This document shows positions 22,035 to 32,413 of a stretch of 64,000 nt of DNA, in pieces. The stretch spans positions 29,288-93,287 of the forward strand of contig SKCR01034769.1 of NCBI GenBank assembly GCA_019454045.1, written 5' to 3'. Under the pieces are notes generated by a model. It ran no database searches. It was not told the origin of the DNA and saw only the letters and a program-made list of their open reading frames with translations. Position 1 is the first letter of the stretch, and every line of letters starts with the position of its first letter. The stretch comes from Zanthoxylum bungeanum (taxonomy: Eukaryota > Streptophyta > Magnoliopsida > Sapindales > Rutaceae). The translations under genes were made by a program, and so were the position numbers.

Positions 22035-25000
22035 TGTAACATCCCGCCCAAAGCCAGGATGCTACCAGCAGGAGACAGGGAAACCCATCTCCATAAGCCT
22101 CTATTTCTACTAAAATTTTGGTATGACTTTTGCTAAAAATCATGAAACCTGGATCCACGTCTAGCACCTCGAGGTGTCCTGATATAAAATTCAAAACCAA
22201 TCATCTCAACTTATGCAAATAGGCCTCCGGCCTGACAAATCTCAACTCATATGTAAATAGACGTCTGGCCTGACAAAAAATAAATAACTACAAAATGACT
22301 ACGTGCTCAGCACGATTAAAACTACATATGTAATACAAATAAATAAGACTAAGGTTGTGGGAGCCCAACCACACATCTCATAACCATTCAACAACTCAAG
22401 ACCAACTTGACTGCATAAGGGTGATTCGCTGTCTGCAAGACGTCAAAGGAAATCTTCTACCTCTTTAAGCCCAATGTGAACCTGCAAAACTAGCAAACAA
22501 CCGGAGTGTGAGCTATAAAGCTCAGTAAGTACTCACGTCTTATGTAAATATATCAAATGACAACAAAACTTAAATAAAAATCAGGCATATGTAAATACAC
22601 AAACTTATAAATCACATCCTTACCCGATGGCTGTTTTCTTATGTTATACATGGATAATTTACTAACTGTATTGAATGCAACACTGTAGAAAACTTATCTG
22701 CTTGATTCCACACTATATTTCAACATCTACGGAATTATGACATCTCTCATACACCAATCTAGAAACATTCATCCATGTATGTACATACTCTTTTTACACA
22801 CTATAGCTATACTTTATATACTAACAACATCAGATTTTCTCCTAACCGGAACTAACTTATTATCTACCAAACCACCCAAACCCATGGCTAAGGCGATCCC
22901 AAACCCGTGGTGGTTTAGTGAGTTTAAATTATGGCTGGTTACGTCATATTGATTACATAAGCTAAATCATAAGCATTAACTAACTATGAGCTGTAAAAAC
23001 CTTTAATGAAACACTGAACTGAAGCCTCAGACCTCCATATATATAAGATACTGACGCTTGATTCCATCCATTGGAATCTTGACAACTGCATTCTAAATAT
23101 GGTAAATACCCAACACTCAATCCTTATATTAATATCACAAAACGATCATGCATCACAACATACAATTTATACAAGGCACATACTCATAGCATACTACAAT
23201 GCTACTCATCAAATCAGAACTGGATATCACTAAATTTCCATATCAAAGAAAATATCTCAAGAAAGCCAATCATTCTGAAAACTATTTTCTTGTCTAAAAA
23301 CAAATCTCTTCCTGCAAAATATTTTTGGAAATCCTTTCTGTCTGTAAATCTCTGAGATTCCCTTAAAACTATTTCTCTTGAAAACTCGTTTATAAAACAT
23401 CTTTTTCTGTAAATCTGTATCTGAAAATCCATTTCTGAAAATCTGTTTCTAAAAATATATTTTTGAAAAATCTGTATCTGAAAGATCTATTCTAAAAACT
23501 ATCTCTGAAACTGATTTCTGAAAACTGGTCTCTATCTCTGAAAACCTGACGTATGGGGGCGTTACTTATCGCCGTCCCCCCATACGCCTAACTAGAGCCA
23601 GAAATGTAAACACATGACTTTGGGGATTTACGTATCGCCGTCCCCCAAAGCATGCCACTCTTGTACCTGAAACTAGTGGTCTTGGGGCGTTACGTATCGT
23701 CGTCCCCCAAGCCACTGAACTAGAATGGGGGGTGCGAATCTATGCCACCCTCCAAGCTCGAAATCTATGATCTAGGGGCATCTGTCATCCCTAGTCCTGA
23801 ATTAGGATCTGGGGGCGTTACGTATCGCCGTCCCCCCAGTCTTCTACATGTGCATATGTTCTCTCCGCCAATTTCATATCTGAATCAAGTTCCATACCGA
23901 GGTGGGTTTTTCCCCCATGCCTTGAAAAATCACAAAAATCATGCTTTTTAAATCAAGTCTTTCTTAAGCATACTTTTTCTTTAAATCAACTAGAAATAAA
24001 TCCGTCTAACGTCCTATATGCGAAAACATAAGTCTTTACATAAAACAATATAAAAGGAAAAGAAAAATCAACTAGAAAGAAAATGTCATCTCACTACAAC
24101 TAGGATTCAGGGGCGTTACGCATCGCCGTCCCCCTGGTCCTGGATCTGTATCTATCAATATGCATTATGTCTCCCTCTGGGTATGCAAAATGCATATACA
24201 TCAACATATCAATCATATGGTCATGTAAGTCATGCAATGAAATGCAATGTAATGCAATGACATTATCCATATACACAACAACAAAGTCAACTACACTCAA
24301 TTACGAGCTGGTGATATCTCACTCATCCAATATATACAAAATGGATCCGTACCCCATTTCAACAAATGCATTTATACGAAAAATGCTCGTACGTGTCATT
24401 AAACATATAAACACATTTCATACATTGGTTACACACTCAGACCAAACTAAACTGAAGTCTGGAAAACTTCGCTAAAACTCTTTGCAAAACTTTTACATAT
24501 CGAGTACGGAAGCGTGCTCTACTTGATGATATGCTTAAATATGAAAATGTAACGACCGTTTGTACTAAACTTTTCATGCTAATACTAGCTTGCTATTTAA
24601 AAACCAGACACTATGCATACTTTCAGACAATCTGTTTCTATACGTTCTCTTTACGAATCTCACTGTCTATACCTCTCGAACCTATCATTTCATGCTTTTT
24701 AAAACTACATAACTACTATTACTTATTTATATGAGCCTTCAGTCTATACACATATCTAAACACACAATCAGCCATCGTACCTTGTCTACCTACGACGAGT
24801 TCACAGTGAGGTACTTACATGGGGTCCATGCTATTCTTTCTCTCTCTTTTTCCATCTGTAACACAAAATACGGACGGTTAAGATCATTAATCATAGAAAC
24901 TTACTTAGAACATAAACTCCCCAACTTTCCGAGAAATCCCAATTATATTTTTTTTAGTGATTTCGGTTTCATTTCTCATTATACATCCAATAGTCATATA

Positions 25001-26275
25001 ATATCATTATACATTTTTCTATGTCAATTATGTAGCTCAAATATGCAAATTACGCATTTCCTATAAATCTTCCGAAAGTTTCCGAAAATGTTGTGGAAAG
25101 ATCCTAGCCCTCCAAACCTCTCTAGAATTACTCAAATACTATTGTTTCATCTTAATTAAGTCATATCCTTAATTACGTTCATCAAAGCACAGATACATGC
25201 AAAACCCGACTTTACCAAAAACTCGCTTTACTTTTCGGATAGATCATATTCGCTCCGATTTCTCTCGGATTCTACCCTATACATATATTCAATATACTTA
25301 TGCTCAAACAATTCAATTTATATCATTACGCTACTCTACGAAGCTACTGGAAACATCCAAATATTTAGCGGAAAAGTTGAAATTATTTACTTTTTACCGA
25401 GATCTCTTACCAAGATTTCAAGGCCATATACAAACTGCAAACAATCCCACGAATGCGCTGGAATCGACGGAATTCTGATCGGAGCTACCGTTCATCGATG
25501 TTACTGTTCACTGTCGCTTCTTCTCCTCATTTTACGTGCAACCGAGCAAGGATCGGAAAAATCGTCACTGCCATCTTGTAGTACTCTCCGATGAGCCAGG
25601 ATCATAAAACCCAAGCTCGCGTGTGTCTCTCTTCTTTTCCGCAGTTACCGGCGTTTCTGCCGTCGCCTCCGGCCACCGTTGGACGCCGGGTGGCCGGACG
25701 CTCCACCTGGTACCGTCACGACGGCCGACCGTGGCCGGAAGGCTGACCAGCGAACTGCTGCCCCTAATCGCCAAAAGGAAGAAGAGGGGTCGGGTGAGAG
25801 GAGTGGAAAGCTTATGCCATTTTTTGCAATTTCTGAAAAACTTCATGGTATTTATAGAAATATTTTTGGAAATTACGTTTGGACCTTGGGAAATTACAAT
25901 TACGTCCTCAACCTTGTCCTTCTTCGGAAATATGTAGCTTTGAGGCCCTTCTACTCGAAATTTGGAAAAGTGTTCAACACGAAAGTTGTTCGTCTCGGAA
26001 AAGTGAGTCTGATGGTTCAAAAATCATCTCAAACGGAGTTCGTTTGCTATCTTTATAGCCGAAGCTAGAAACTTTCCCCGTATAGAATAATATACATAAA
26101 TCCTGTAAGCGGTTCTTTCATGTCACGGGATTTCCAATACATCAAATCTCTATTTTAAAATATTTCGAGCTATATTTCAACACTTAAACTCTTTTTCTCC
26201 GATATAGTCTCATTTGAGACCCGATCTGCAATATAAAATCCTTCCGGAAGAGTTTCCGAATTTCTGGATGTTACA
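22035..26275 (-). mobile_element. 5' LTR of chromovirus-like element (4.2 kb)
   Basis: The ends are TGTAACATCC and GGATGTTACA, a perfect 10-bp inverted terminal repeat. It reads on the minus strand from 26275 to 22035, then the PBS. TATA box near 25850-25860. It holds several copies of a GC-rich 'ggggcgttacgtatcgccgtcccc' type motif. The length is long for an LTR and may include secondary duplications (the Ctgaaaatctg-rich stretch 23390-23560). Confidence 0.78.
23555..24135 (+). repeat. Dispersed GC-rich hairpin motif in chromovirus-like LTR
   Basis: The motif ggggcgttacgtatcgccgt, then ccccc, occurs near 23556, 23627, 23690, 23813 and 24111, and also near 18850 and 19148 in the other LTR. 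Each can form a G5/C5 stem. Spacing is irregular (60-300 bases). No known regulatory class is recognised. Confidence 0.75.
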
Positions 26276-27438
26276 ACGGGTTTACTTACTGAGCAAGAAT
26301 GTAAACGTTGACCATGAACAATTTAAGAATAATATTGTTATGCCATAACTCAATGTCATTTGCAACGCTTTTACAACTATACCATAACTAATTATTCTGA
26401 TGACTTTCGTCTTTATCATGTATAAATGAAAATATATCGATGAAACTGTTTATTTTATTCATAATAAAATACATATGTATATATGTATTTACAATGAAAT
26501 AAAATAAAAATTGACGCGATGAGCACTATCTCCAACACAAATGACCTTGTTGAAAGGGGGATCGCAAAAAAATACCTTCAAGTACTAAAAGGTGTAAATT
26601 TGGAGTAATTCTTTAGTGTAACGGAGGCATGAGTGACGTGGTATCACCAACAAATTAATAAATGACATGTATGATTTAATATCCATCTTTTTAATTATTT
26701 TTTAATATTTTAGCATGCGTGACAATAGATTATTAGATTGTTGCACGGATGACGTGATACCACTGTTGTTGTATTGTAGATTTCCTCATAAACTTGTCCA
26801 AGAAAAACTATATAATTTTATTTTCCCATCAAATTCTTTGTACAAACCAAACAATTTAAATTCCATTATCATTTTCTCTCCTCTCCTCTCATCTCCCTTC
26901 ATTTCCTCTCATTTTCTTTCCAACCAAACACCACCGATATCTTTGACCTGAGGACGGAAACCCAAATCCCTCTTGCGTTTCTCACACCTGATGATCTTGT
27001 CCTCACAAGGGAGGGTAAAATGCTCTCTTCTTTTAACAAGGACTTGTCATTGACAATAATGTGCCGTGTCACTCAATTTGGCTCACTGACCCAAACATGG
27101 AAGACTAGGTATTGTCATTGCTTGTACACAACTCTGGTTAAGGGATTCATGATTCAGCCGATATGCCACTGGTTGCAACATAAAAAAATTTGCATTAAAA
27201 GTATTTAGGATGCATAACCCACATCACTAAAACAGCATTCCAATAATAAGTAAAAAAAAACCAACAAAACAAGAACGAAAATAGACTCCAAATATCTCAA
27301 GGCAAAAACCTAACTAATACAATTCATTGTTCTCAATAGGTCGCCCCTATGCCACCACCATATGATGTTGAAAATTTCAAGACAAAATATAGCAGTAGTA
27401 AAGGTTGTTGTGCCTGTGCCCGTCCAAGCAGTTGATCT
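26276..27438. other. Intergenic region and Ran 3' flank
   Basis: AT-rich DNA without recognisable genes. The part nearest 27438 should contain the 3' UTR of Ran. 26835-26935 is a CT-rich stretch ending in 'ccaaccaaacacc', which resembles one arm of the Tourist-like MITE at 28511-28935 but lacks a clear partner. Confidence 0.5.
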
Positions 27439-29881
27439 CTACTCGAATGTGTCATCATCATCATCAGGAAGAGGCTGACTAGCAGCTGCGACAAGCTCTG
27501 CTTCATGTCTGAATAAGACAAGGAAATACCAAAAGCTATAATAAGAACCAAGTTGATAGATAGATTTTGAATTAAACAAAACAATTTAACAGTAGGATGC
27601 AGTTAGTCTGTTGACGGGCTAAAAAGGTTTAATGAAGCCAAGCAACAGTATCAAGCCACAGATATTAACTTGTAAGACTAGAATCTGTGAATTTATGATT
27701 TAAAAATATTGCAAGCAAAAAGATTCAAGTTTAAGTTCTCTTACTGTTGCTGAGCAGCCAAGTCAATCTGTACTTCTGGAGGAGCCAGAGCAGGAGATTC
27801 CACAAAGTGCAAATTTGGATCCCTGGAATTGTCAAAGCATCAATATCACTTACAATTCAAAACATTAGTTTATTGTTGACAATAAGCTTTAAATATTGGG
27901 GTTATTTTACCCAGCAAGCTTCCTGGCAAGGTACAAGAAAGGTTTTTCGAAATTGTAGTTGCTCTTGGCAGAAATCTCATAGTACTGCAGATTCTTCTTC
28001 CTGTGGAATGTGACCTGCTTGGCCTTGACTTGCCTATTCTTCACATCAACCTTGTTCCCACAGAGAACAATTGGTATATTTTCACACACACTATCATTGC
28101 AACGAAAATACACACAATTAATCACAAGGCACTCACAATAGGATAAATCCAATTAAGTTGAACAGATCCAAAACAAAAGTTAAAAATGTTGATTTCACAT
28201 ACCGGCAGAGATCACGGTGCCATGTGGGAACATTCTTGTACGTCAAGCGGGCAGTAACATCAAACATAATGATGGCACATTGCCCATGGATACTGCATAT
28301 TTTGATAGAAAACTGTTAAAACAAGAAAGTGGTGTTCTGTTTTGATCCATTCTTATTTTCATCTTAACCTTGATTACACTCGCTTCAACATCATTATCAC
28401 AACTCACTACACTAATAAGTAAAAGACACGAGTTTCTCCGCAAGGACCGCAACATGTCAGCATTAGCTATTTGATACTCAAGTATACACCTGATTACCCA
28501 ATTTATCTAAGAGTGTGTTTGGTTGGGGGGTTTTGGAGGGAAGGGGAGGGATTATTTTAAATTTTGTTTGTTTGGTTCAATTTTTTGAAGGGGAGGGGAG
28601 AAAAATCCCTCCTAAGCCAATTTTAGCTCCCCTCCAAAAGTGGGGGGTTTTGGAGGGGAGAGAAAGTGATGAATTAAAATTTTAAATGCAATTACTAAAT
28701 TATCCCTACTTATATTGTTTTAATTTTATTTATAACAAGTTATAAGGATAAAATAGTAAATTAGTTTTAAAATCCCTCCCCTCCCTTCTTGAACCAACAT
28801 ATATCTAATTAAAAACCCTCCCCTCCCTTCTTGAACCAACATATATCTAATTAAAATCTCTCCCCTCCCCTCTCCTCCCCTCCATTAAAATCCCTCCCCT
28901 CCCCTCCCTTCTCCTTCGTTGAACCAAACAGACCCTAAAGGATAGAATAATTTTGCATTGATATTACCTTAAAGGGGTCACGCATGTAATCAACACTTTA
29001 AATAGCAATGTTCAAAATAGATGCATAGATAATTTTTTGGAAAAACATAAACATCATTTTTGAAATTAAGAAATTCACTTACTAGTAACCATCTCTAAGA
29101 CCACCAAACTTTTCTTGGCCAGCAGTATCCCAGCAGTAGAAACGAAGTTTCCCACAATTTGTAAAGAAATCCAAGGGATGAACCTCCACACCAATAGTTG
29201 CTGCACAATAAAAGAAGAATTTTAAAATCAATATACAAAACAAAAAATACAATCAAACACAATAAGACCACCATTCCCCCAAACACTCACGTTCATATTT
29301 CTTCTCAAACTCCCCAGTCAGATGCCTCTTCACAAAGGTAGTCTTTCCTGCAACCACACAACACAGTAGTAAAATATCAGATACCATTAACAAAACATCT
29401 AATTTCAAAAAGAAGAATTTTTAAGAACCATTTAATCCATAGACAATCTTAAATTAATTAACAAAAACAAAACCCCAAAAAAAAAAAAAAATTTCCCAAA
29501 CAATCATCAAATATTTTCATTTTACACCATTTATTTTGCTTCCAGTTAACCAATCGAATCTAATTAACAGTTCAGAGCAAACGCACATAAACAACCCTAA
29601 CAATCAGTATCATGAACCCTTATCATAAAAACAATAAAGAGACGACAGCTACCAGTGCCTCCATCACCGACGATGACGAGCTTGAAGCTCGGGTAATCAA
29701 CAGTCTGCTGACTTGGTAAAGCCTAAAAACAAAACACAAAAAATAAATAATATAAACAAACAACGCATCGATTGATTGACCTAACTTCAAATAAAATTCA
29801 AATTTTATACATTAAGATCTACGAATATGAAAATAATAAGAGAAGATGATATATATATATATATATATATATAAGTACCAT
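27439..29881 (-). CDS. RAN: Ran-type nuclear small GTPase (8 exons)
   Basis: Ran is the GTPase that gives direction to nucleocytoplasmic transport through importins and exportins, and acts in spindle and nuclear-envelope assembly. Coding exons on the minus strand are 29879-29881, 29653-29722, 29291-29347, 29083-29200, 28203-28292, 27911-28090, 27745-27822 and 27439-27508. They total 666 bases and encode 221 residues, the usual plant Ran length. All introns are GT-AG. Visible motifs are GDGGTGKT (P-loop, about 20-27), [10 protein letters not shown] (switch I), [11 protein letters not shown] (switch II), NKVD (about 124-127), SAKSNYNF and the acidic tail DDDDDTFE. No lipidation cysteine is present, as expected for Ran. 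The start ATG forms the end of exon 1 by itself. A Tourist-like MITE occupies intron 4. The frame is intact, so the gene is probably functional. Confidence 0.97.
28511..28935. mobile_element. Tourist-like MITE in Ran intron 4
   Basis: The ends are GAGTGTGTTTGGTTGG and, inverted, GGGTCTGTTTGGTTCAACG. They are flanked by TAA on both sides (28508-28510, 28936-28938), the 3-bp duplication typical of PIF/Harbinger MITEs. The arms are G-rich/C-rich (ggggaggggag), so the whole 425 bases could fold back. A ~41-bp piece (cctcccctcccttcttgaacc onward) is tandemly duplicated inside. The insertion is within an intron and spares all splice sites. Confidence 0.72.
29847..29873. repeat. (AT)n microsatellite in Ran intron 1
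   Basis: An uninterrupted AT dinucleotide run of about 12-13 units just downstream (minus strand) of the intron 1 donor site. Such runs are usually length-polymorphic. Confidence 0.9.
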
Positions 29882-29992
29882 GAGACAGCACTAGTGTTGG
29901 CGAGGCGAGAGAGAGCGAGGGATTCTGAGGATCGTGGTGTGACTTGTGAGCAGAGAAGTGAGAGCCGGAGTAGACGACGATGAGAGCACAGT

Positions 29993-30000
29993 GTTTATAG
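29993..30000 (-). promoter_or_regulatory. RAN: Probable TATA box of Ran
   Basis: The minus strand reads CCCCTATAAACACTG about 112 bases upstream of the ATG, leaving a short 5' UTR (roughly 80 bases) in exon 1. No competing TATA box lies closer. Confidence 0.6.
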
Positions 30001-30218
30001 GGGCTTTTAATTGAGCTTCCAGCGTGGCTTTATGTTGACGCAACTCTCGCAGCCATTAGATTTGATTACTTGTTTTCCTTTTACTTCTTTATTGTATAAT
30101 AATATCTTTTGACCGTCAGATCTTTTTCCGCCTCAGATATACGCACCTCCCCTCGAGGCTGCGCTTTCTTTTTAAGCTGTTTAAAACAGCGCTACCTTTT
30201 TCCATGGGCAACTAGTAA
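30001..30218. other. RAN: Upstream region of Ran
   Basis: About 200 bases between the TATA box and a MITE. No clear element binding motif beyond a short palindrome 'agctgtttaaaacagc' (30175-30190). The proximal promoter of Ran is thus bounded by transposon sequence. TSD copy ACTAGTAA is at 30211-30218. Confidence 0.5.
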
Positions 30219-30795
30219 AAAGGGGAGTTCATTGGGTCGGGTCGACCTGTGATCCGATCGGATCTACAGCGACTCGATCTGATTCGGTCGGGTTTATGAT
30301 TTTTAAAAATTAATTTTGGGTCAATTTGAACCCGATCCGAAATTTCTGATCGAGTCACGGATTTGGGTCAGAAAAATCGAGTCTGACCCGTTCCGATGTA
30401 AATTATATATATAGTTTTATTGATACAATTTTGTCATGAAAAAAGTGTAGCTGAAGTGGCAAAGTACTACTTAAATCGTACCTGGTCATGAGTTCGAATC
30501 TCAAAATATATATGTTATTGCTGAAAATCGAACTTAAGACCACTTCCAAATTAATCCAAGACTTAACCATTTCAACCACACTCATCCTATCAAAATTATA
30601 TCAAAACAAACATATATATATATATTATATTCACGGCATATTATATCGACCCGACCCGTAGTTTTTTTGACCCGACCTGTTGCAACCCGACCCGCGCGGG
30701 TCACCTTCTCAAATTTCGGGTTTCGGGTCGGATGACCCGACCCGATCGGGTCATAAAAAATTTTGAAAAACCCGACTCAACCCGTGAACACTCCT
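30219..30795. mobile_element. hAT-type MITE with exact 8-bp TSD
   Basis: Both sides carry ACTAGTAA (30211-30218 and 30796-30803). The ends are inverted relatives: AAAGGGGAGTTCATTGGGTC on the left and, read inverted, AGGAGTGTTCACGGGTTGAG on the right. Many copies of 'gggtcggg' and 'cccgaccc' form long inverted arms. An 8-bp duplication fits hAT transposition. No transposase is encoded, so it is non-autonomous. Confidence 0.8.
30443..30592. repeat. Inverted pair of tRNA-like (SINE-head-like) sequences inside the MITE
   Basis: Plus strand: TGTAGCTGAAGTGGCAAAG resembles a pol III A box and GAGTTCGAATCTC a B box, 55 bases apart (30445-30501). Minus strand: a second, diverged copy (TGTGGTTGAAATGGTTAAG ... 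TTAAGTTCGATTTTC). The two face each other. There is no cloverleaf of a working tRNA. A SINE or tRNA-derived fragment caught in fold-back DNA is likely. Confidence 0.45.
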
Positions 30796-30803
30796 ACTAG
30801 TAA

Positions 30804-31051
30804 GGTACCCCTGGGGTGCAGTGCCTTCAAAATGAGGTTTGTTTGATTGTGTGTTAATAATTAAAAATTTCACGATAGTAAATATTTATATTTATTAATT
30901 TAATTGTATGTTTAATTATTAAAGTTATATATTTAATAATTAAAATTACATGTTAATCAGTTAAAAAATAGCATGTTTATTATTTATTTAATAAGCACTT
31001 AAATCTCAACTGTCGGATTTTATTTTGATTTTATAAATTTAATTTTTTTTA
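30804..31051. other. AT-rich spacer, nothing recognised
   Basis: About 250 bases of very AT-rich DNA with 'taattaaa' runs. No coding, RNA or transposon signal seen. Confidence 0.6.
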
Positions 31052-31800
31052 AAGGATAATTGAATCCGAATACTTAGAGAGTGACTTAAAACCAATAATA
31101 TTTCCAAAAAAAATACATATACAATTTATATGTTATGATTCTCTTATCACTGAAAAATGTTTTGTGAGGAAAAATAAATACTCACTATTATTACTTGAAT
31201 AGAATTTACAAGTATTGCAAAACTTGTACAAAAAACCTCACAAACTAACTACACTCTCTAAGCTCTCTTACTTGGAGCTTAAACTCTAAGCTCTCTTATT
31301 TGGAGCTTCTTGTTGTGGGTGATTTTGAACTCTTAATTAGCTCTCAATTTATAGCTCACAAAAAACCTCACAAACTAACTACACTCTCTAAGCTCTCTTT
31401 CTTTGAGCTTAAACTATAAGCTCTCTTATTTGGAGCTTCTTGTTGGGGGTGGTTTTGAACTCTTAATTAGCTCTCAAGGATAATTGAATCCGAATACTTA
31501 GAGAGTGACTTAAAACCAATAATATTTCCAAAAAAAATACATATACAATTTATATGTTGTGATTCTCTTATCACTGAAAAATGTTTTGTGAGGAAAAATA
31601 AATACTCACTATTATTACCTGAATAGAATTTACAAGTATTGCAAAACTTGTACAAAAAACCTCACAAACTAACTACACTCTCTAAGCTCTCTTATTTGGA
31701 ACTTCTTGTTGGGGGTGATTTTAAACTCTCAGCTCTCTTAATTTGAGCTTCTTGTTGGGGGTGATTTTGAACTCTTAATTAGCTCTCAATTTATAGTGAA
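31052..31800. repeat. Duplicated block, ~425-bp period, with 'aagctctctt' subrepeats
   Basis: The segment from 'aaggataattgaatccgaat' (31052) recurs at 31477 and stays almost identical for about 210 bases. After each lie several copies of ctctaagctctctta and cttcttgttgggggtgattt. On the minus strand CTATAAATTGAGAGC occurs twice (near 31350 and 31790), a possible TATA box of an LTR-like sequence. Confidence 0.8.
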
Positions 31801-31954
31801 TTTCAAGATCATTATTTCAACCACTCAATAAATGCACCTAAATGTATTTTGATGGTTTGCACCATTGCCAAAAGGTGGTGATGTCCTTTTTGACAATGGT
31901 GGTAACAATCTTTGACAAAATATTGATGCAAGTTGGATGCTATAATTCTCCCCC
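31801..31954 (-). mobile_element. Possible 3' LTR start and polypurine tract
   Basis: The minus strand has GGAGGGGGAGAAT (31942-31954) followed by TATAGCATCCAACTTGC, which looks like a polypurine tract next to an LTR start. TG at the LTR start is not conserved (TA), so the call is weak. With 35503-36430 it may bound an old minus-strand element split by the solo LTR at 32414. Confidence 0.3.
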
Positions 31955-32413
31955 TCCAACTGCATCTGAAAAATAATTATCATATGATAACTACCCCGGC
32001 TATGTCTCTACACAGCTCTAGCTTGTCCCGATTGACCACTTTTGTTGACATGTCGACTGTGTCCCTGCACAACATATTTCACTGTGCCTCTGCATAATAC
32101 TTTTCTGTTATGTCTCTGCACATCACATTTCATTGTGTCTCTGCACAGTACTTTTCTGATGTGTCTCTACACAACACAGCTCCGTTGTCGTGTTTCTTCA
32201 CCCATTTATTCCTCAGTGAATTCTTGCCTTATGAGAAATTCTCTAGCTCTCATTCATTAGTAAACAAAATATATTCAGATCTCGGATATCTGATTGATGG
32301 AATCATGCCTTGCTCAGATTTTCTTGTCTGAGGTCCACTAATTTCAGGAGGTATGTCACCATCCAAATCTGTGGATGATCATGTAGCATCTAGTGGAGCA
32401 GACTGTGGCTCCC
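31955..32413. other. Unassigned sequence left of solo LTR
   Basis: It contains repeated 'tgtctctgcacaacaca/cat' words (32000-32190), a short degenerate tandem repeat. The sequence resumes at 35393 after the solo LTR. It may be internal sequence of an old element. TSD copy CTCCC is at 32409-32413. Confidence 0.5.

Noticed and set aside
22035..23560. Separate plus-strand LTR starting TGTAACATCCCG
   Set aside because: The PBS on the left in minus orientation and the matching inverted end at 26275 make it the end of the minus-strand 5' LTR. A composite cannot be fully excluded.
26835..26935. Second MITE near the Ran 3' end
   Set aside because: CT-rich stretch resembles one MITE arm but no inverted partner or TSD was found.
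29095..29286. 63-residue minus-strand ORF
   Set aside because: It overlaps Ran exon 4 and an intron in another frame.
30443..30505. Possible tRNA gene
   Set aside because: A and B boxes are present but no acceptor stem, anticodon arm or CCA-side pairing is found.
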